Source of the DNA: Cricetomys ansorgei
Taxonomy: Eukaryota > Chordata > Mammalia > Rodentia > Nesomyidae
DNA length: 64,000 nucleotides
Reading direction: 5' to 3'
Assembly (NCBI GenBank): GCA_026225945.1
Contig: JAMJFZ010000818.1
Location: 4,002,501-4,066,500, forward strand
Of the stretch, positions 49,407 to 62,900 are shown in pieces (the stretch's first letter is position 1; the number at the start of each line of letters is the position of its first letter). The notes under the pieces are model-generated. The model was given only the letters and a program-made list of their open reading frames with translations. It ran no database searches and was not told the origin of the DNA. A program made the translations under genes and the position numbers.

Positions 49407-49584
49407 CTGTGAAAGGGGTCAGAGTGAGCTAATAGCAGGGCCAGTAATAGTGGCAGCCTGGTGTCTCAAGTTGAAGGGCAATAGGGCCTCTTCCTGCTGA
49501 GTTGGAGGGGGGCTGGTCTTTCTCAAAGGGGACGATCAATCAGGGTGCATCGTGGAAATGCTTCGCTTTCTTGTCCCTCCCCCA

Positions 49585-49765
49585 CCCAGGGTTTCATCTA
49601 GCCCAAGCTGGCCTGGAACTCATTATATTATATAGCCAAGAATGACCTTTAACTCCTGATCCTCTCGTTTCTACTTCTAACGTAGAACTGGATGATCGCT
49701 TGGCGTCTGAGGTACACAGGTTCGAACCCCGTGCTCCGTGCACGCTGCAGGCTAAGCAAGCACTC
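49585..49765 (-). repeat. Reverse B1 fragment and reverse ID element
   Basis: CCCAAGCTGGCCTGGAACTC marks B1. GGTTCGAACCCCGTGCTCCG followed by GGCTAAGCAAGCACTC is an inverted ID element with its B box, not a tRNA gene. Confidence 0.65.
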
Positions 49766-50110
49766 CTGTCTTTTTAGTTGTCAAGACAAGGGGAAACGCC
49801 GCCAACAAATATTTAGTGAATAAATAGATACACACTTTTAGCCTACAGTGTATGCTTAGCAAATATTTATAGTACGACTACCGGCATGCCTGGGGATGGC
49901 ACCAACCAGAAAAACTAATTATGGTGGGAGGGGGGTAAAGGGGCTCCAAAGCCACTGTCGCCCCCATGCCTACCGTGTGCAATGCGCTTTGCAAACGTGG
50001 TGCGTTCTAGTTCTCCTCAACAGCCCCGTTCGGTTTCTCAGATTAAATCCATTTCCCCCCCAACCCCACCCGATCACAACTCAGGCTCCAAACAGCGGAG
50101 TAGTACCTAC

Positions 50111-50300
50111 CCGTCAGCCTACAAAGCTGAAAGCGCAGGCGTCACGGGAACTCCGTGCCCGGAGCTTCTCCTACCGGGCCCTGCAAGCTCCGGATCTGCC
50201 ACAGATGCCCGCACAGCACAGCACGCACAGCGGCGCCGCAGCGACACGGGCACGCGCGCATCTCGCGCTGGGCAACAGGAGCGATGCCCCGCCCCTGCTC
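50111..50300 (-). other. RITA1: Candidate RITA1 untranslated first exon
   Basis: On the minus strand GACGG then GTAGGT forms a plausible donor at 50,111, inside CpG-rich sequence facing DDX54. It would splice to 49,406. Other donors are possible. Confidence 0.35.
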
Positions 50301-50318
50301 ATCTTCCCTAGACTCCCG

Positions 50319-50715
50319 CCCCTGAGCCGATGGTACATTCCGCAGACCACACCCCCGTTCCCTTGGTACAGCCTTCAGGCCCCGCCCCTCAGGGCCAGCT
50401 TTGCACAGCTGGTACATCCCTCAGGTCTCGCTACTTGCGCAGTTGGTACGTCCCTTAAGCCTCTATCCCTGTTCAGTTGGTACAATTTTCAGGCCTCGCC
50501 CCTCACTCAGTTGGTATATTCCTCAGCCCCGCCCCGCCCCGCCCATTTCCCTAAGGTCCCGCCTCTTGTTCGCTTGGCTCTTTCTTCAGGCCCCGCCCCA
50601 TTGGTGAAGCCACTTTGACGCTCTGCCCCTTCCCTTGCACAGTTGGTTGGTCCCTCAGGCCACGCCCTCCGTTCAGCTGGTTTGGTCCCTCAGGCCACGC
50701 CCTATGACTGAAGCT
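50319..50715 (+). repeat. Degenerate tandem array of 34-42 bp GC-box units
   Basis: Roughly nine to ten imperfect units share the order CAGTTGGTAC, then a CCCTCAGG-like core, then a GC box such as CCCCGCCCC or CCACGCCCT. Clear unit starts are near 50,406, 50,439, 50,473, 50,507, 50,638 and 50,673. The array lies wholly within the RITA1/DDX54 promoter and keeps a plus-strand frame open by its periodicity. Confidence 0.75.
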
Positions 50716-50814
50716 TGGATTCCGACGCAGCTCGTGCGTCTCCTAGCTCCGCCCCCGCGCATTCTGTGCGTCCCACAGGCTCCGCCCTTTTCCGGGTCCG
50801 AGCGCCCGGCCCGC

Positions 50815-50985
50815 ATGGCTGCCAGAAGACGCGTGGGACCCGGCCTGCGGTCACGTGCCGCCATGGCGCCGTGGAAGAAGAAGGGGCTTCGGAAGCGCCG
50901 GACTGGGGCTTCCCAGGCCCGCGGCAGCGACTCGGAGGACGGCGAGTTCGAGATCCAGGCGGAGGATGACGCCCTGTCGCGGAAG
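50815..50985 (+). CDS. DDX54: DDX54 exon 1 (57 codons)
   Basis: Opens [17 protein letters not shown] and ends [15 protein letters not shown] before GTAGGA. The basic stretch ([10 protein letters not shown]) followed by the acidic SDSEDGEFE block fits a nucleolar N-terminus. A second in-frame ATG at codon 17 (50,863, GCCGCCATGG) has a better context than the first and may also be used. Confidence 0.88.
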
Positions 50986-53900
50986 GTAGGAGCGCCAGAT
51001 TCCCTAGTCCGGTCCTTGGCCTGCGCCCTTCCGCTTGTCCGTCTCACTGATCTTGGTTTCTCATTGGGTACCTTCGATCAGGGGGCGGGACCCAGTTACT
51101 TATCGGCCAATGAAAAGTGTAAGTGCGGAAGGTCCGCCTGAGTTTGGGGCGGTCTTAGGAGATGAAGGCGAGGCCAGATCTTTGAGAAGCTGGTTATAAA
51201 CTAAACTAGTATTTACGGCCATTTGTCGCGTTTCTGCTGTTCAGGTCTGTCTCATCAGCACTGTCAGAGGGGACAGCAGGATTGAAACTGGGGATGATCG
51301 GGTTGCAAATGTAAGCACGTGGGGAAACAGGCGCCAAGGGAGGCAGAAAAGCCTACCTACGTGACGCTCACCGTCCCGTGTACAGCGAGTATAGCTCTTC
51401 CTCCATTTCTCCTCCCCAGCTCAGTCAGTGCGCGGCACTTAGTAGGTGATCAATAAATGAGCAGATACTGTTAAAGGCCGTGAGAACGCAGGTAGTCATT
51501 GCCAAGGAAGAGAAGGCTGCCCACGTGGGCAGACCAAGGGTCTGGACTGAAGCCCAGCCTTGCACTGGCTGTGGGACATGAAGAAATTGCTCAACTTTTT
51601 ACAAATCAAAACCAGTCTGTGGGCTCTGGATTGTAGCTCAGTTGGTAGAGCGCTTGCCTAGCATGTACAAAGTGCTAGTTAGAGCCCCATCGCCACATGA
51701 AAACAAATGCTGTGGCACACCCCTGTACTCCTAGCGCAGTGGTAGGAGTGGTGGAGGCAGGAGGATCAGGAGTGCAAGGCCACCCTTGGGTATATATATA
51801 ATGAGCTGGTAAGAGCTATACCACCAATCCTGAATATGTTGCTTTACAGAAAATGGAAAGGATCCTCCATCCTGGGACACAAACATATTTATTAAAGGCC
51901 TATCACACATTTGATGTCTTCTAGGGCTGGCAGAGCAGCTATGTCCACACTCCACCATTGAATTGGTTCAATCCCCAGCCTCCTCCCCCCCAAAAAAAAC
52001 CCCCACAAAAATAATATATTTGTGCAGTGAAATGAACAGAATACTACAGCATGGGAAGCAGAGTCTGCTGACTAGAATCAGTGGGGAACGTCTCTTTCGT
52101 TCCTCACTCTCCCACCTTTAGCTTGGCAGGGTTGGAGACCAAACCGAGGGCCTTGTATGTACTGGGCACGAATTCTGTCAGTGAGCTGAATCCCCAGGGT
52201 CTCTTTCTTTTATTATTTATTTATTTGTTTTTTTTTTGAGACAAGATTTCTCCGTTGTAACTCTGGGTGCCCTGGAACTTACTCTGTAGACTAGGCTGGC
52301 CTTGAACAGAGAACTGCCTGCCCCTGCCTCTTGAGCGCTGGGATTAAAGGTGTGCGTCACCACCACCCAGCTCTCACACACCTTTTTAAGAAAACAAAAA
52401 ACAAAAAAACCTGGTCTCTCAGAGTCTCTTTCAAGTAATCTTGGCACAATTGTCTTCAAACATATGGGGAGGGGGGTTGGGGCGGAATCCCCAAACAGAA
52501 TGCCTAAACTAGTAACAAAAATTGCACTGAGCAAAACTTAACAACTGTTGGGAAAGCTTTTTTGCCTTATATTAACTTTTTGTATTTATTTATTCATTTG
52601 TTATGTTTTGTTTTGAGATAGGGTCTTACCATGTAACTCAGGCTTGGTCTTGAACTCACAGAGATCCTCCTGCCTCTGCCTCCCCAGTGCTAGGACTGTA
52701 GGGCTGCACCACCACAGCCCAAGGCCATCATGTTAAAGTGTTAGACGGGGGTCTTGTGTAGCCCTGAGTGGCTGTGGATTCACTGTGGAGCAGAGGATCT
52801 CCTGAACACCGAATGGCAGGTGGATGACAGGTTTGGGTTACCGCATTCATTTTAAGGCCTGTAATAAGTAACACAGTCGCCTTTCATAAAGTTTTAGAAA
52901 TTGAAAGTTACTTGATGAATTTCATCCAAAAAAAAATCCAGTGAAGGAACTAGCTCTGGTGCCACACACCTGTTTCCCCAGGTCTCAGAAGGTGGAGGCA
53001 GGAGAATTGTGGGTTCAAAAGACCAGCCTGGGCACCAGAGACCCGGTCTGAGAAAGACCAGAACAAGACAGAAAAGTTGTCCAAAGGCACATAAAATACA
53101 TCATTATAAGCCAGAATAGGTCAGGGGCCAGTGAGGTGGCCCTGGGGGTAGAAACACTTGCCTGGTAAGCCTGAGGACCTGAATTTGATCCCTCAAACTC
53201 ACCTTTCAAGGCTGGGTGTCAGGGCTGAAGAGGGGGTTCATTGGTTAAGAGCACTGGCTGCTCTTTCAGTAGGCTGAGGTTCAGTTTCCCCCAGGTCCAA
53301 GGAATCCGCACCCTCCTCTAGTTCCCTTGGGTACCGAATGTACATGGTTCACATACTCTGTAAAAAGCTAGACATGGTGGCATGCATCTGTAATCCCAGC
53401 ATTCCTGCGGTGAGTTGGAAGGTAGAGACGGGAGGATTCCTGAGAAGCCCGCAGGCCAGCTATCGACACAGCAGTAACACAAGAGACCCTGCTTTGTCAG
53501 GGTGAGGAGAGTTGTCTCCTGAAGGTTGGCCTTGGCTGTCCCCCACTCAGGGCTCCTTTGCACACGTGTCTGCATGTGTCACGCACACATGCGATGATGG
53601 TGCATTTCCAAAGGACATAGGATGAGAGCATAAGACAGTGCTTTGCCCAGCGAGAACTCTGTTGAAGGGAATGGTCTGTGTCTGTGTTGTTCAGTGTAGT
53701 AGCCACCAAACAGGGCATCGTAAGTACCCGCGTTTGGCTTGCACCTCCAAATCCCTCAGCATTTGCTGATAGAGTCTGGGTTTATCTCATATTTAGAAAT
53801 AGGCCAGGTCTGATCACAGGACCTGTGATCCCAGGTCTTAGGAGCTGAGGCAGGTAGATGACAAATTCAGGGCCAGCCTGGGCTACATGGGGAGTTCAAG

Positions 53901-56900
53901 GCTAGCTTGGGCAACTTAGAAAGACTTTGTCTCCAAAATAAAGAGTAAGGAGGGGGCGAGGGCTGCAGTTCAGTGTTTGTTTGCAGGGGCCTGGATTCTG
54001 TCCTAGGTACCACCGGAACAACAGAAACATCTGGTGGAGGAGGGCGGGAGGCTCAGCCTGTGCTGTAACGTGAGACGGACACCGCTGTAAGGAATGGAAA
54101 GAAGAAATAAACTATCATTGAAAAAAATTAATCAGGGGCAGTGGTGGCGCACGCCTTTGATCCCTGCACTTGGGGGGCAGAGGCAGGCGGTTCTCTGTGA
54201 GTTTGAGGCCAGCTTGGTCTGCAGAGTGAGGTCCAGGACAGCCAGGTGCTATGACCATTCCAAAGCACATCCCAAGCTGCTACTACTCCTATTACTACAC
54301 ATATGTGTAACACACATGCATAACACACGCATAACACACACACCAGTCCTCTGCCTTCAGCACCCACCTCTCCTGGCCAAGCCTATACTTTCCACTGGGT
54401 GTTTGTGGAGACAGGGTTTCTCTGTGTAGCCCTGGCTATCCTGGAACTCGCTCTGTAGACTAGGCTGGCCTCAAACTCAGATATCTGCCTGCCTCTGCCT
54501 CCTGAGAGCTGGGATTAAAGGCGTGCGCCACCTCTGCCTGGCTCTGCTTGATCTTTACACACCCCACATCCTTGGCCTCGGTTTCTAGAAGGGCAAGCTC
54601 AGGTTCAGGGAGGAGGCTGCACTGCTGGTAAGGGAGGGAGCTGGGCTCCCAAGCCTTTAGTCTCTGTGCAGAACTGATCTGTCCAGCCTGGTCCAGGGGG
54701 AGCTTGTTATGACTTAGTGAGCTTCCAGGAGGGCGTTCAGTCAGAGCCAGAGTGATGCTAACTCTCCATCTTCCCTCACAGCTGGGCCCTGGCAGAGCCT
54801 TGCCCTCCTTCCCTACGTCAGAGTGTGTATCAGATGTGGAGCCCGACACCCGGGAGATGGTCCGAGCCCAGAACAAGAAAAAGAAGTCCGGAGGCTTCCA
54901 GTCCATGGGTGGGTGAGCAGGCTGGGTAGCCAGGGCCCCGGGGAGCACCCTGGGGTGGAGGTGGTATCATTCTGCCATCTGTGCTTAGGTGCTGATGTCT
55001 ACCTTAGGCCCGACAGCGTGGCAGATGGCAGGTAGACAGAGGCAGTAGAAACAGTCTTCCACGGCAGGCCTGGGAGAGGGGCCACCCCTGCAGGCACAAG
55101 AGGCGGAGGGGTTCAGTGTCTGCCAGGAGGGCAGCTTGAAAGAGGTGGGCACAGCTGATCGAGTGGTGCCAGAACACTCGTGAGGGAATTACAGCTTAAG
55201 CGTCTGCCCTTGACAGAGCAGTAGATGCCAGGGCAAGGGTTGAGATGCCCACTGAGTGACTTTTAACAGCAATATAGGAGCTGGACACAGTGGTGTGTGC
55301 CAAGGCTACATAGTAAGACCCTGACTCAGAACAAAACAAAAATATCAGTAGCCTATGGGACAGACAGGTTATCATCTACAATATGCAAAGAGTTCTTACA
55401 AATCAATAAGAAAAGGACAGACATTCTGAGAGAATGGGGTGAAGAAACTTAATAGTTGATTCGCAAGGGGATCTAAATGGCCATTTAGATCAAAAGCAAA
55501 GTGCTTACTCGGGAGATCAAACAGACATGCACGTAGGCGTGGCAGAGATGAAGGGTTCTGGTCTCCAGATCTCCTCCTGCCGGCTCCATAGCTCCTCAGT
55601 CCAATCTGTTCAGTCCCCAAGGGCCACTTTCCTACCCACACTGGCCCCATTTCCCAGCATCCCTACCACTCCTGTCAGGGTGGCACACACCTGTAATCCC
55701 AGCTCTCGGGGGCAGAGGCTGAGATCGCAAGTTCAAGGCCAGTGTGGGGCACATAGCGAGGCCCTGACTCAGGCAGAAAGCTACAAGGGAGAGAGAATTC
55801 CAGCAGAGGTCAAGTAAGGCGTCTCTGCCAGAGCTGGGTGCTGGTACTCCTTTAACCTTCCATTTTCTCCTGCTTTCTGTTTTTCTCTCTGTGTGTCGGT
55901 GGCCAACATCTTTCTCTGTCCTGCAATGTCTGGTGGCCGCTGTGGGCACCAGGCCCCTGACCAGTCCCATGTCTCTCCAGGCTTGAGCTACCCTGTGTTC
56001 AAAGGGATCATGAAGAAGGGCTACAAGGTGCCTACGCCCATCCAGAGGAAGGTGAGGACCCAGAGGGCAGTGGCCACGTGACGACTGTCCCTGGCCCAGC
56101 TGTCATCTTGTTCCCCTCTTCACCATGGCTGCAGCGCCACGTGTGTGACTGTGGCTCTCCCTGTCTTGCCGTGCCGAGCCTGCCCTGGCAGCTCATAAGT
56201 GCCCCGAGCTCACCCAGCTTGTAGTTAGAAGACGGAGACCGAACTCGGGAGGCAGGGTCTCCCAGCACAGCAGCTGGGGGTGCTCGTTCCTGGAGGTGTG
56301 CTGACGGGAGAATAGATCCAGAGGCCTTCGGTTCTCCTGCTCGGCCATGCCGGGGCCAGAACTGACTCCACCCTGTGTCTGACAGACCATCCCTGTGATC
56401 CTGGACGGTAAGGACGTGGTGGCCATGGCCCGGACAGGCAGCGGCAAGACAGCCTGCTTTCTCCTCCCGATGTTTGAGCGGCTGAAGGCACGCAGTGCGC
56501 AGACAGGGGCCCGGGCCCTCATCCTCTCGCCCACCCGGGAGCTGGCCCTGCAGACCATGAAGTTCACCAAAGAGGTGCGGGGAGCCGGGCCTGGTGGAAG
56601 GCCGTGGGTAGGCTGAGGCTGCGGGAACTCACCTGCCTCTGATTCCTCTGTCTCTCTCCACAGCTGGGCAAGTTCACCGGCCTCAAGACTGCCTTGATCC
56701 TGGGTGGGGACAAGTAAGGACCCCTCACCCCGCATCTGAGTTTCCTCATGCAGGCACGGCCCTGTGCCTCGAGGGTTCCCTTTGTGGGCCTGAGTTGCTA
56801 GTCAGTAACAGCAGCTTCTCTGTGTGTTCAAACAAGCTGGTCAGGGGGCAGACAGAGGGACCTGTTAGCTCACAGTGTTGGGTCAGGGAGCTTAGTGAGA

Positions 56901-59900
56901 CATTAGTTGTATAGGAAGTACAACTCTGGGTGCCACACTGGGGCTGCAGTCGGTCCTGTTCACCCGTTCCAGCTTCTACCAAGAGATGTAGTCTGTGTTT
57001 GTCAGAGCCAGGATCCCTGCTCCTACAGCTGCTCCAGGGGTGCTGGGGCTGGGGAGGGAGTAGACTAATTAGGAGCAGTTACTTAGCCATCAGGGAATCA
57101 GAGTTCTAGATGAAGCCAGTAGTTCCAGGCTGAGTCACTAGGTGGTGCTGCGGGTTGGCGACAGCTTTGTTGTGTCTGGAGCCACAGAGGTGCCCGAGGT
57201 TCTTCGATGTGTTTCATCCTGTGTCTCTGCTGGGACAGTGCTTTGGCCTAGTGTCTCACAACAGACATTTCTCACTTCCATCCCTGGGGGAGTGGTCCAT
57301 GGTGAGGGGTGGGGACAGACTCAAAAGCTCTGTCCTCTGGCTGACCCTGCTTTCTCCCCACAGAATGGAAGACCAGTTTGCAGCCCTGCACGAAAACCCC
57401 GACATGTGAGTTTGTCGATGGGAGGTGATGGTCTGGGGTCCCTTCCCAGAGTGGCATGGCGGGTGCTGAGGGCTATGATGGGACTCTGGGTGTGACCTAG
57501 CCTGTGCATCCCTTCTAGAATCATTGCCACCCCTGGGCGGCTGGTACATGTGGCTGTGGAGATGAACTTGAAGCTCCAGAGTGTGGAGTATGTAGTTTTC
57601 GATGAAGCAGACAGGTGAGGCCATGGATATATACTCCTGAGCACTGTCCAGGTTGTCCCCAAGGCCTGAGAAGCCGAGAAAGGGGAGGAGGCCTCAGGAG
57701 GTTGGGTCTGCCCGGGGAGACCTGAATGTGTGCTGAGTTGTCCCGTCCCTGGGGCACCTTTGCTAGGGATTTTTAAGTTTACTTCTCAATACCGGAAAGA
57801 ATGCTACAGTGGACACTGGGCTGCCACACGGTAGAGAGTGCTTGCCTAGGTGCTTGGGGGGAGTTCATTCCCCAGCACGGGAAACAGCCATATACATGGC
57901 AGGCACTGTGGAGTCAGGGTGGCCGGGACTCCAAGCTCTTTAGGATGGAAGCCCCTCTCCTGACCCTCCCCACCTGCCACTCCCTGCAGGCTCTTCGAAA
58001 TGGGGTTCGCCGAGCAGCTGCAGGAGATCATCAGCCGCCTTCCTGGGGGCCACCAGACGGTGCTATTCTCAGCCACATTGCCCAAGCAGCTTGTGGAATT
58101 TGCCCGGGCAGGTGAGCCAGCCGGGTACGGTGCTGGATGCAGGCCGGGGAGTCTGCTCCTTAGTGACCCCATAACCCCCTCTGTACCCCAACAGGCCTCA
58201 CAGAACCCATGCTCATCCGGCTGGATGTGGACACCAAGCTCAGTGAGCAGCTCAAGGTGAGGCAGCGTTGGGCCCCTACCCCGGGCTAGTGGCCAGGTGG
58301 GCCCTGTGGCCCGTAGTCAGGAGCCCAGATCCACCCCTCTCCCTGCAGACCTCCTTCTTCCTTGTGCGTGAGGACACCAAGGCTGCCGTACTCCTCTACC
58401 TGCTGCGTAATGTCATCCGCCCCCAGGACCAGACTGTGGTGTTTGTAGCCACCAAGCACCATGCAGAATACCTCACAGAGGTGAGCAGGGGCTCTGTGGA
58501 GCCTCAAACCAGCCTCATCCCGAGCCCGGAGCTGCACTCCCAAGGGAGGCCAGCAGAGGGCAGCAGCAGAGCAGGCATGAGCCCGGGTGGGGTTTTTATC
58601 AAGGGCCATTTCGTCAGATGACACGCAGTGAACTGTCAGTGCTGGTTGTGTGGGTGCAGCTACTGTCTGCTCACAGCTGGTCTTGGCCCTTCCTTCTGTC
58701 CAGATTTCCTGAGGGAACTCCCTGCGGATTTGGATTTTTTTTTTTGGGTGGGTTTCCAGTTTGTGATGTGCTGGGCACGTAGGCATAATGTTCTCACGTT
58801 GGCGGTGTGCGGGCCGTTGGTCTTACTCTGTGCATCCAGACCCGTGTGACCCTCCGCCAGATGCAAGTGTGAGGAGTCCCAGCAGCCTAGAAGGCAGGGG
58901 GAGGGGCTGCCTAGCCACTGTCTCACACCCCAGCAGCCACACCTGGGCACCGTTGAGGACACGGGTGCCTGGGTTTCACTTACCCAACGTGTTAACGGTG
59001 CCTTCCTCCCACGAGTGTCTGAGACCAAAATAGTAACACCGAGAGAGCGGTTGATGCTCTCACGGGCTTCCTGTGTTTCAGGCTCTGTCCTCAATGGTGC
59101 ATTAACCCACTTAATTCTGTGAGGCACAGAGAGACTAAGTAATTTGCCCATGGTCACACAGGTTCCTTAAACCCTCGGTACACGGCTTAGCCTTTGATGC
59201 TCCGGCAGCCTTGCAGAGCTGGGAGGTGGTAGAAGCTCCATTTATCCTGATGCAGGTAGCAGCCAGATCAGCCAGCAGGGCGTGGTGCCTCAGCCGCAGC
59301 CCACCCTCCAGCCCTGGCCCCCTCAAGGCTCCTCTCACCTCTCCACCTTCCCTCTGAGCAGCTGCTGACGGCCCAGGGTATGAGCTGTGCCCACATCTAC
59401 AGTGCCCTGGATCAGACGGCCCGCAAGATCAACTTGGCGAAGTTCACACACAACAAATGTTCCACCCTCGTCGTGACAGACCTGGCGGCCCGGGGCCTGG
59501 ACATCCCTCTGCTGGACAACGTCATCAACTACAGCTTTCCCGCCAAGGGCAAGCTCTTCCTGCATCGAGTGGGTGAGGAGCCTGGCTGCCCTGGAGGGAG
59601 TGGGGAGGGGCGCTGTGCCTTGCGGGCAGCTGAGAATTTGTGGAAACCAAGGCCTTGAGAAAGGCTTGTTGGGTGGATCCCAACAGGTAGACCCCCAACC
59701 CTCAGAGTTTCTTTCGGTGCTGGGGATGGAACCTGAGGCCTTGCGCATATCGGGCAGGCTCGCTACCACAGACCACACTGAGTTGTGCGCCGTGTTCATA
59801 AGTGGAGATGAGTTAAAGTCTGTGTGGAGGAGAAGCTGGGTGCTGGGTTTCTTCGGGTTGTTGTCTGCGAGACTGAACATGGTTGAATTCATGTGCACAG

Positions 59901-62900
59901 CTGTCAGGCAGTGGTGTGAGGGCTGCTGGGGTCTGTGCTCTGTCGCTTCATCATGAGACCATGTCCGCATCTCCCACTGAGTCCCAGGTCATGTATTTGC
60001 TGGTGGCTGCTGCTGTCTCCAAGTCTCCTTTGCTTTCTGGACAGCTGGCTCCCTGTCTTGGGGGTTTCCAGAGCCCCCAGGGGAATTCCTCGGGTGCCAC
60101 CAGACAGACCACGTGACAGACCACTCTCCCACTGAAACCTGCAAATGAAGGGATGTGTTTGCCTAAGGCACAGACACTGGCTGGGCGTGGTCATGCATGT
60201 CTGTAGTGCTGAAGCAGGAGGCTCGGGAGTTTGAGGCCAGCCAGGGCTACATAGCCCCTGTCACAAACAGCAAAGCAAGCTGAAACGCAACACCTACATA
60301 TTGAACACAACATTGGGGTCATGTTGGGTTGTTTGCCGCCAGCTGCTTTCAAGTCACAGTATAGCATTGCAGATGCTCTCATTGGTTTACTGTGATGTCA
60401 TTGCTTTCAGTCACGGGCTGGTAGTGAGCCTTCGCGTTCTGATGCGCTGCCCCATCTCTGTTGTAGTTGTTTAATCTACAGTGTTACAAGAAGCGTTCCC
60501 ATTGGGAATGTATAAATGAGCAGGCTGACTGTGTGCCAGTAAAACTTGTACAAACAAGCGATGGGCCAGGCGAGGCTCACCCTTTCCTCAGCTCTGTAAT
60601 TCCCACCCGGCGATCATCGGCTCGTTGACTAGTCCTCTGTCCTGATACCTTTTTTTAGGAAGTTCTGGCCCACACCTCTTCTTGTGGGGGTTTGCAGTCC
60701 TGATATGGGGGGACTCCTCTCAGAGTGGGAGTGCCCAGGGCTCCAAGCACTGGTCATGAGCGGTGCTCGCCCCTGCTTCCACCGTTTGAGCTCCGCGCCA
60801 GCCTGTGTGCACCCCTGACCACTCACCCTGTAGGTGGGGACAGCGGCTCAGGAAAGGCCCTGTGAGGAGTTGAGGTCCCTCAGCTGAAACTCAACTTTTC
60901 CCCTCCGCAGGCCGAGTAGCCCGAGCAGGCCGAAGTGGCACAGCCTATTCCTTGGTGGCCCCAGAGGAGGTCCCCTACCTGCTCGACCTGCACCTCTTCC
61001 TGGGCCGCTGCATCTCCCTCATCCGGCCTCATGAGGAGCCCTCAGGTAAGGGGAGGCTGGACAGTGGACTTTGTGAGCAGGCAGGGGTGCCGTGGTCTGA
61101 CTTTGGGAGGTGGCTGCTGGTTCTGACCGTAGGAGACACCACCCACCATGTCCTGGGAGAGAGCCACAGGGTCTGTGTGGATAGCCTCGGGCCTGGGACT
61201 GCTTGGCAAAGCTGGGGTCTGTGTCTGTCCCTGTGCATCCCCGGGTCCGATTGAACACCATCTAAATGTCCCTCTTGTTTGTAGCCATTGTCCCGGGGTT
61301 CAGAGGCCATGAGGGGAGAATATAGGCTGAGAACTCCGTGTGCCCGCCAGGTGCAGTAAGCATGGATGGTGTGCTGGGGCGGGTTCCCCAGAGCGTGGTG
61401 GACGATGAGGACAGCGGCCTGCAGACCACCCTGGAGGCGTCGCTGGAACTTCAGGGCCTGCAGCGTGTGGCCGACAACGCTCAGCAGCAGTACGTGCGCT
61501 CACGTCCAGCGCCCTCACCCGAGTCCATCAAGAGAGCCAAGGAGCTGAACCTGGCAGGGCTGGGCTTGCACCCACTCTTCAGTGAGATTCCGCAGGGTGG
61601 AGTCGGTGAGGGTGGCTTGGCCCCTCCAAACCCACCCTGGCCTCACACGCCCCCCTCCCCTCCAGGCTCCCGCTTTGAGGAGGGAGAGCTGCAGCGCCTG
61701 AGGCTGGTGGATAGCATCAAGAACTACCGCACGCGCTCGGTGAGCGGAGCCAGAGCGGCCGGAGTGGGGGCCACGCGGGGATTTCCTTCTGAGCTCACAG
61801 CCCCCTGACATGCCGCACAGGCTCTGCTGGCCGCTCATAGACCCCTTCCCCCTCTGCCCCTTTGTTCTGGAGCATTCCTGTGACTCAGCAGGTCTGTGAG
61901 TCACCACTTCCCACCACTCAAAGACAGAGTGGGTCCCCTTAAGGATGTGATGTGTTCTCAGCCTGAAGAACCATCCATCCCCGGCCTTCCTGTCCCTGCC
62001 TGTTCACTCCTCCTGGGTACCCATGGGTGGGCGTATGCAGTGGGGGTTTGTGTACAGAGGCAGGAGAGCCTGGCAAGGTGGCCAGTAGAAGAAACAGCTG
62101 GAGGGTGACCTGGAGGCAGCAATGGTTTCCAAGCCATTTTGTGTGTGTGGTCCAGGTTCTGGTTTTTCCTAGTTGTGGGGCTGTGGGAGAGACACCCACT
62201 TTCTCTGGGCCTCCCTAACCATGCAGTGTGGCTATCAATGGTCTCACCCCCCGAGGTGAGGACTCGAATACCCAGACAGGTGTCGCTTGGCTCTGGATGG
62301 GGCTGGGGTGGGTGGGTGGTAGGTAATGAACACAGCACCCTTTTCACAGACCATCTTTGAGATCAATGCCTCCAGCCGGGACCCAAGCAGCCAGATGATG
62401 CATGCCAAGCGGCAGAGGGACCGAAAAGCTATCGCCAGCTTCCAGCAGGGGCGGCAGGAGAGGCAGAGGCAGGGAGGCCCAGCCGACCCGGTGCCTCAGA
62501 AGGAGATGTCTCGGAAGGAAGAGGAAGAAGAGGAGATGACAGAGGGTGTGGAGGTGTGGACTGCAGGGGCCGCTGGAGCTGGGGAGAGACAGCTAGGTGT
62601 GAAGAGGGGTTTGGAGACTGAGGCAGGAGGACAGCCAAGTTCAAAGCCAGCCTAGGCTACAGAGTGACAGTCTCTGAGAGCCGAATTGAGGGGAGGTCCT
62701 GCAGAGCTGGCTCAGCAGTTGGCAGTTACGGGCCGGCACTGCGTGGCTGCAGCACTCGGGAGGCAGAGGCAGGTGGATCTGTGAGTTCAGGGCCAGCCTG
62801 TGAATAGCAAGGCTACATATTGGGACCCTGTCTCAAAATACAACAAAAACAGAGCCCTCACTACACCTGCAGGGGTTGGAGTTCAGCTCTCAGCACCCAC

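Larger units (their letters stand above)
50111..50814. promoter_or_regulatory. Divergent GC-box promoter of RITA1 (-) and DDX54 (+)
   Basis: About 0.7 kb between the proposed RITA1 exon 1 and the DDX54 ATG is packed with CCGCCC, CCCCGCCCC and CCACGCCC boxes (SP1/KLF-type) and has a CCAAT box as ATTGG near 50,601. Much of it is a degenerate tandem array (see separate entry). No TATA box is evident. Confidence 0.6.

Noticed and set aside
49700..49760. tRNA-like B box GGTTCGAACCCC
   Set aside because: No cloverleaf can be drawn; the flanks match an inverted ID SINE.
49896..50618. 240-codon plus-strand open frame
   Set aside because: It lies across the RITA1/DDX54 promoter and stays open because of the GC-box tandem array; the translation is a repeat of WYIPQ/LVHPS-like words with no family match.
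51615..51700. tRNA-like sequence GTAGCTCAGTTGGTAGAGCG
   Set aside because: An ID SINE: tRNA-derived head with an A-rich tail and no proper acceptor stem.
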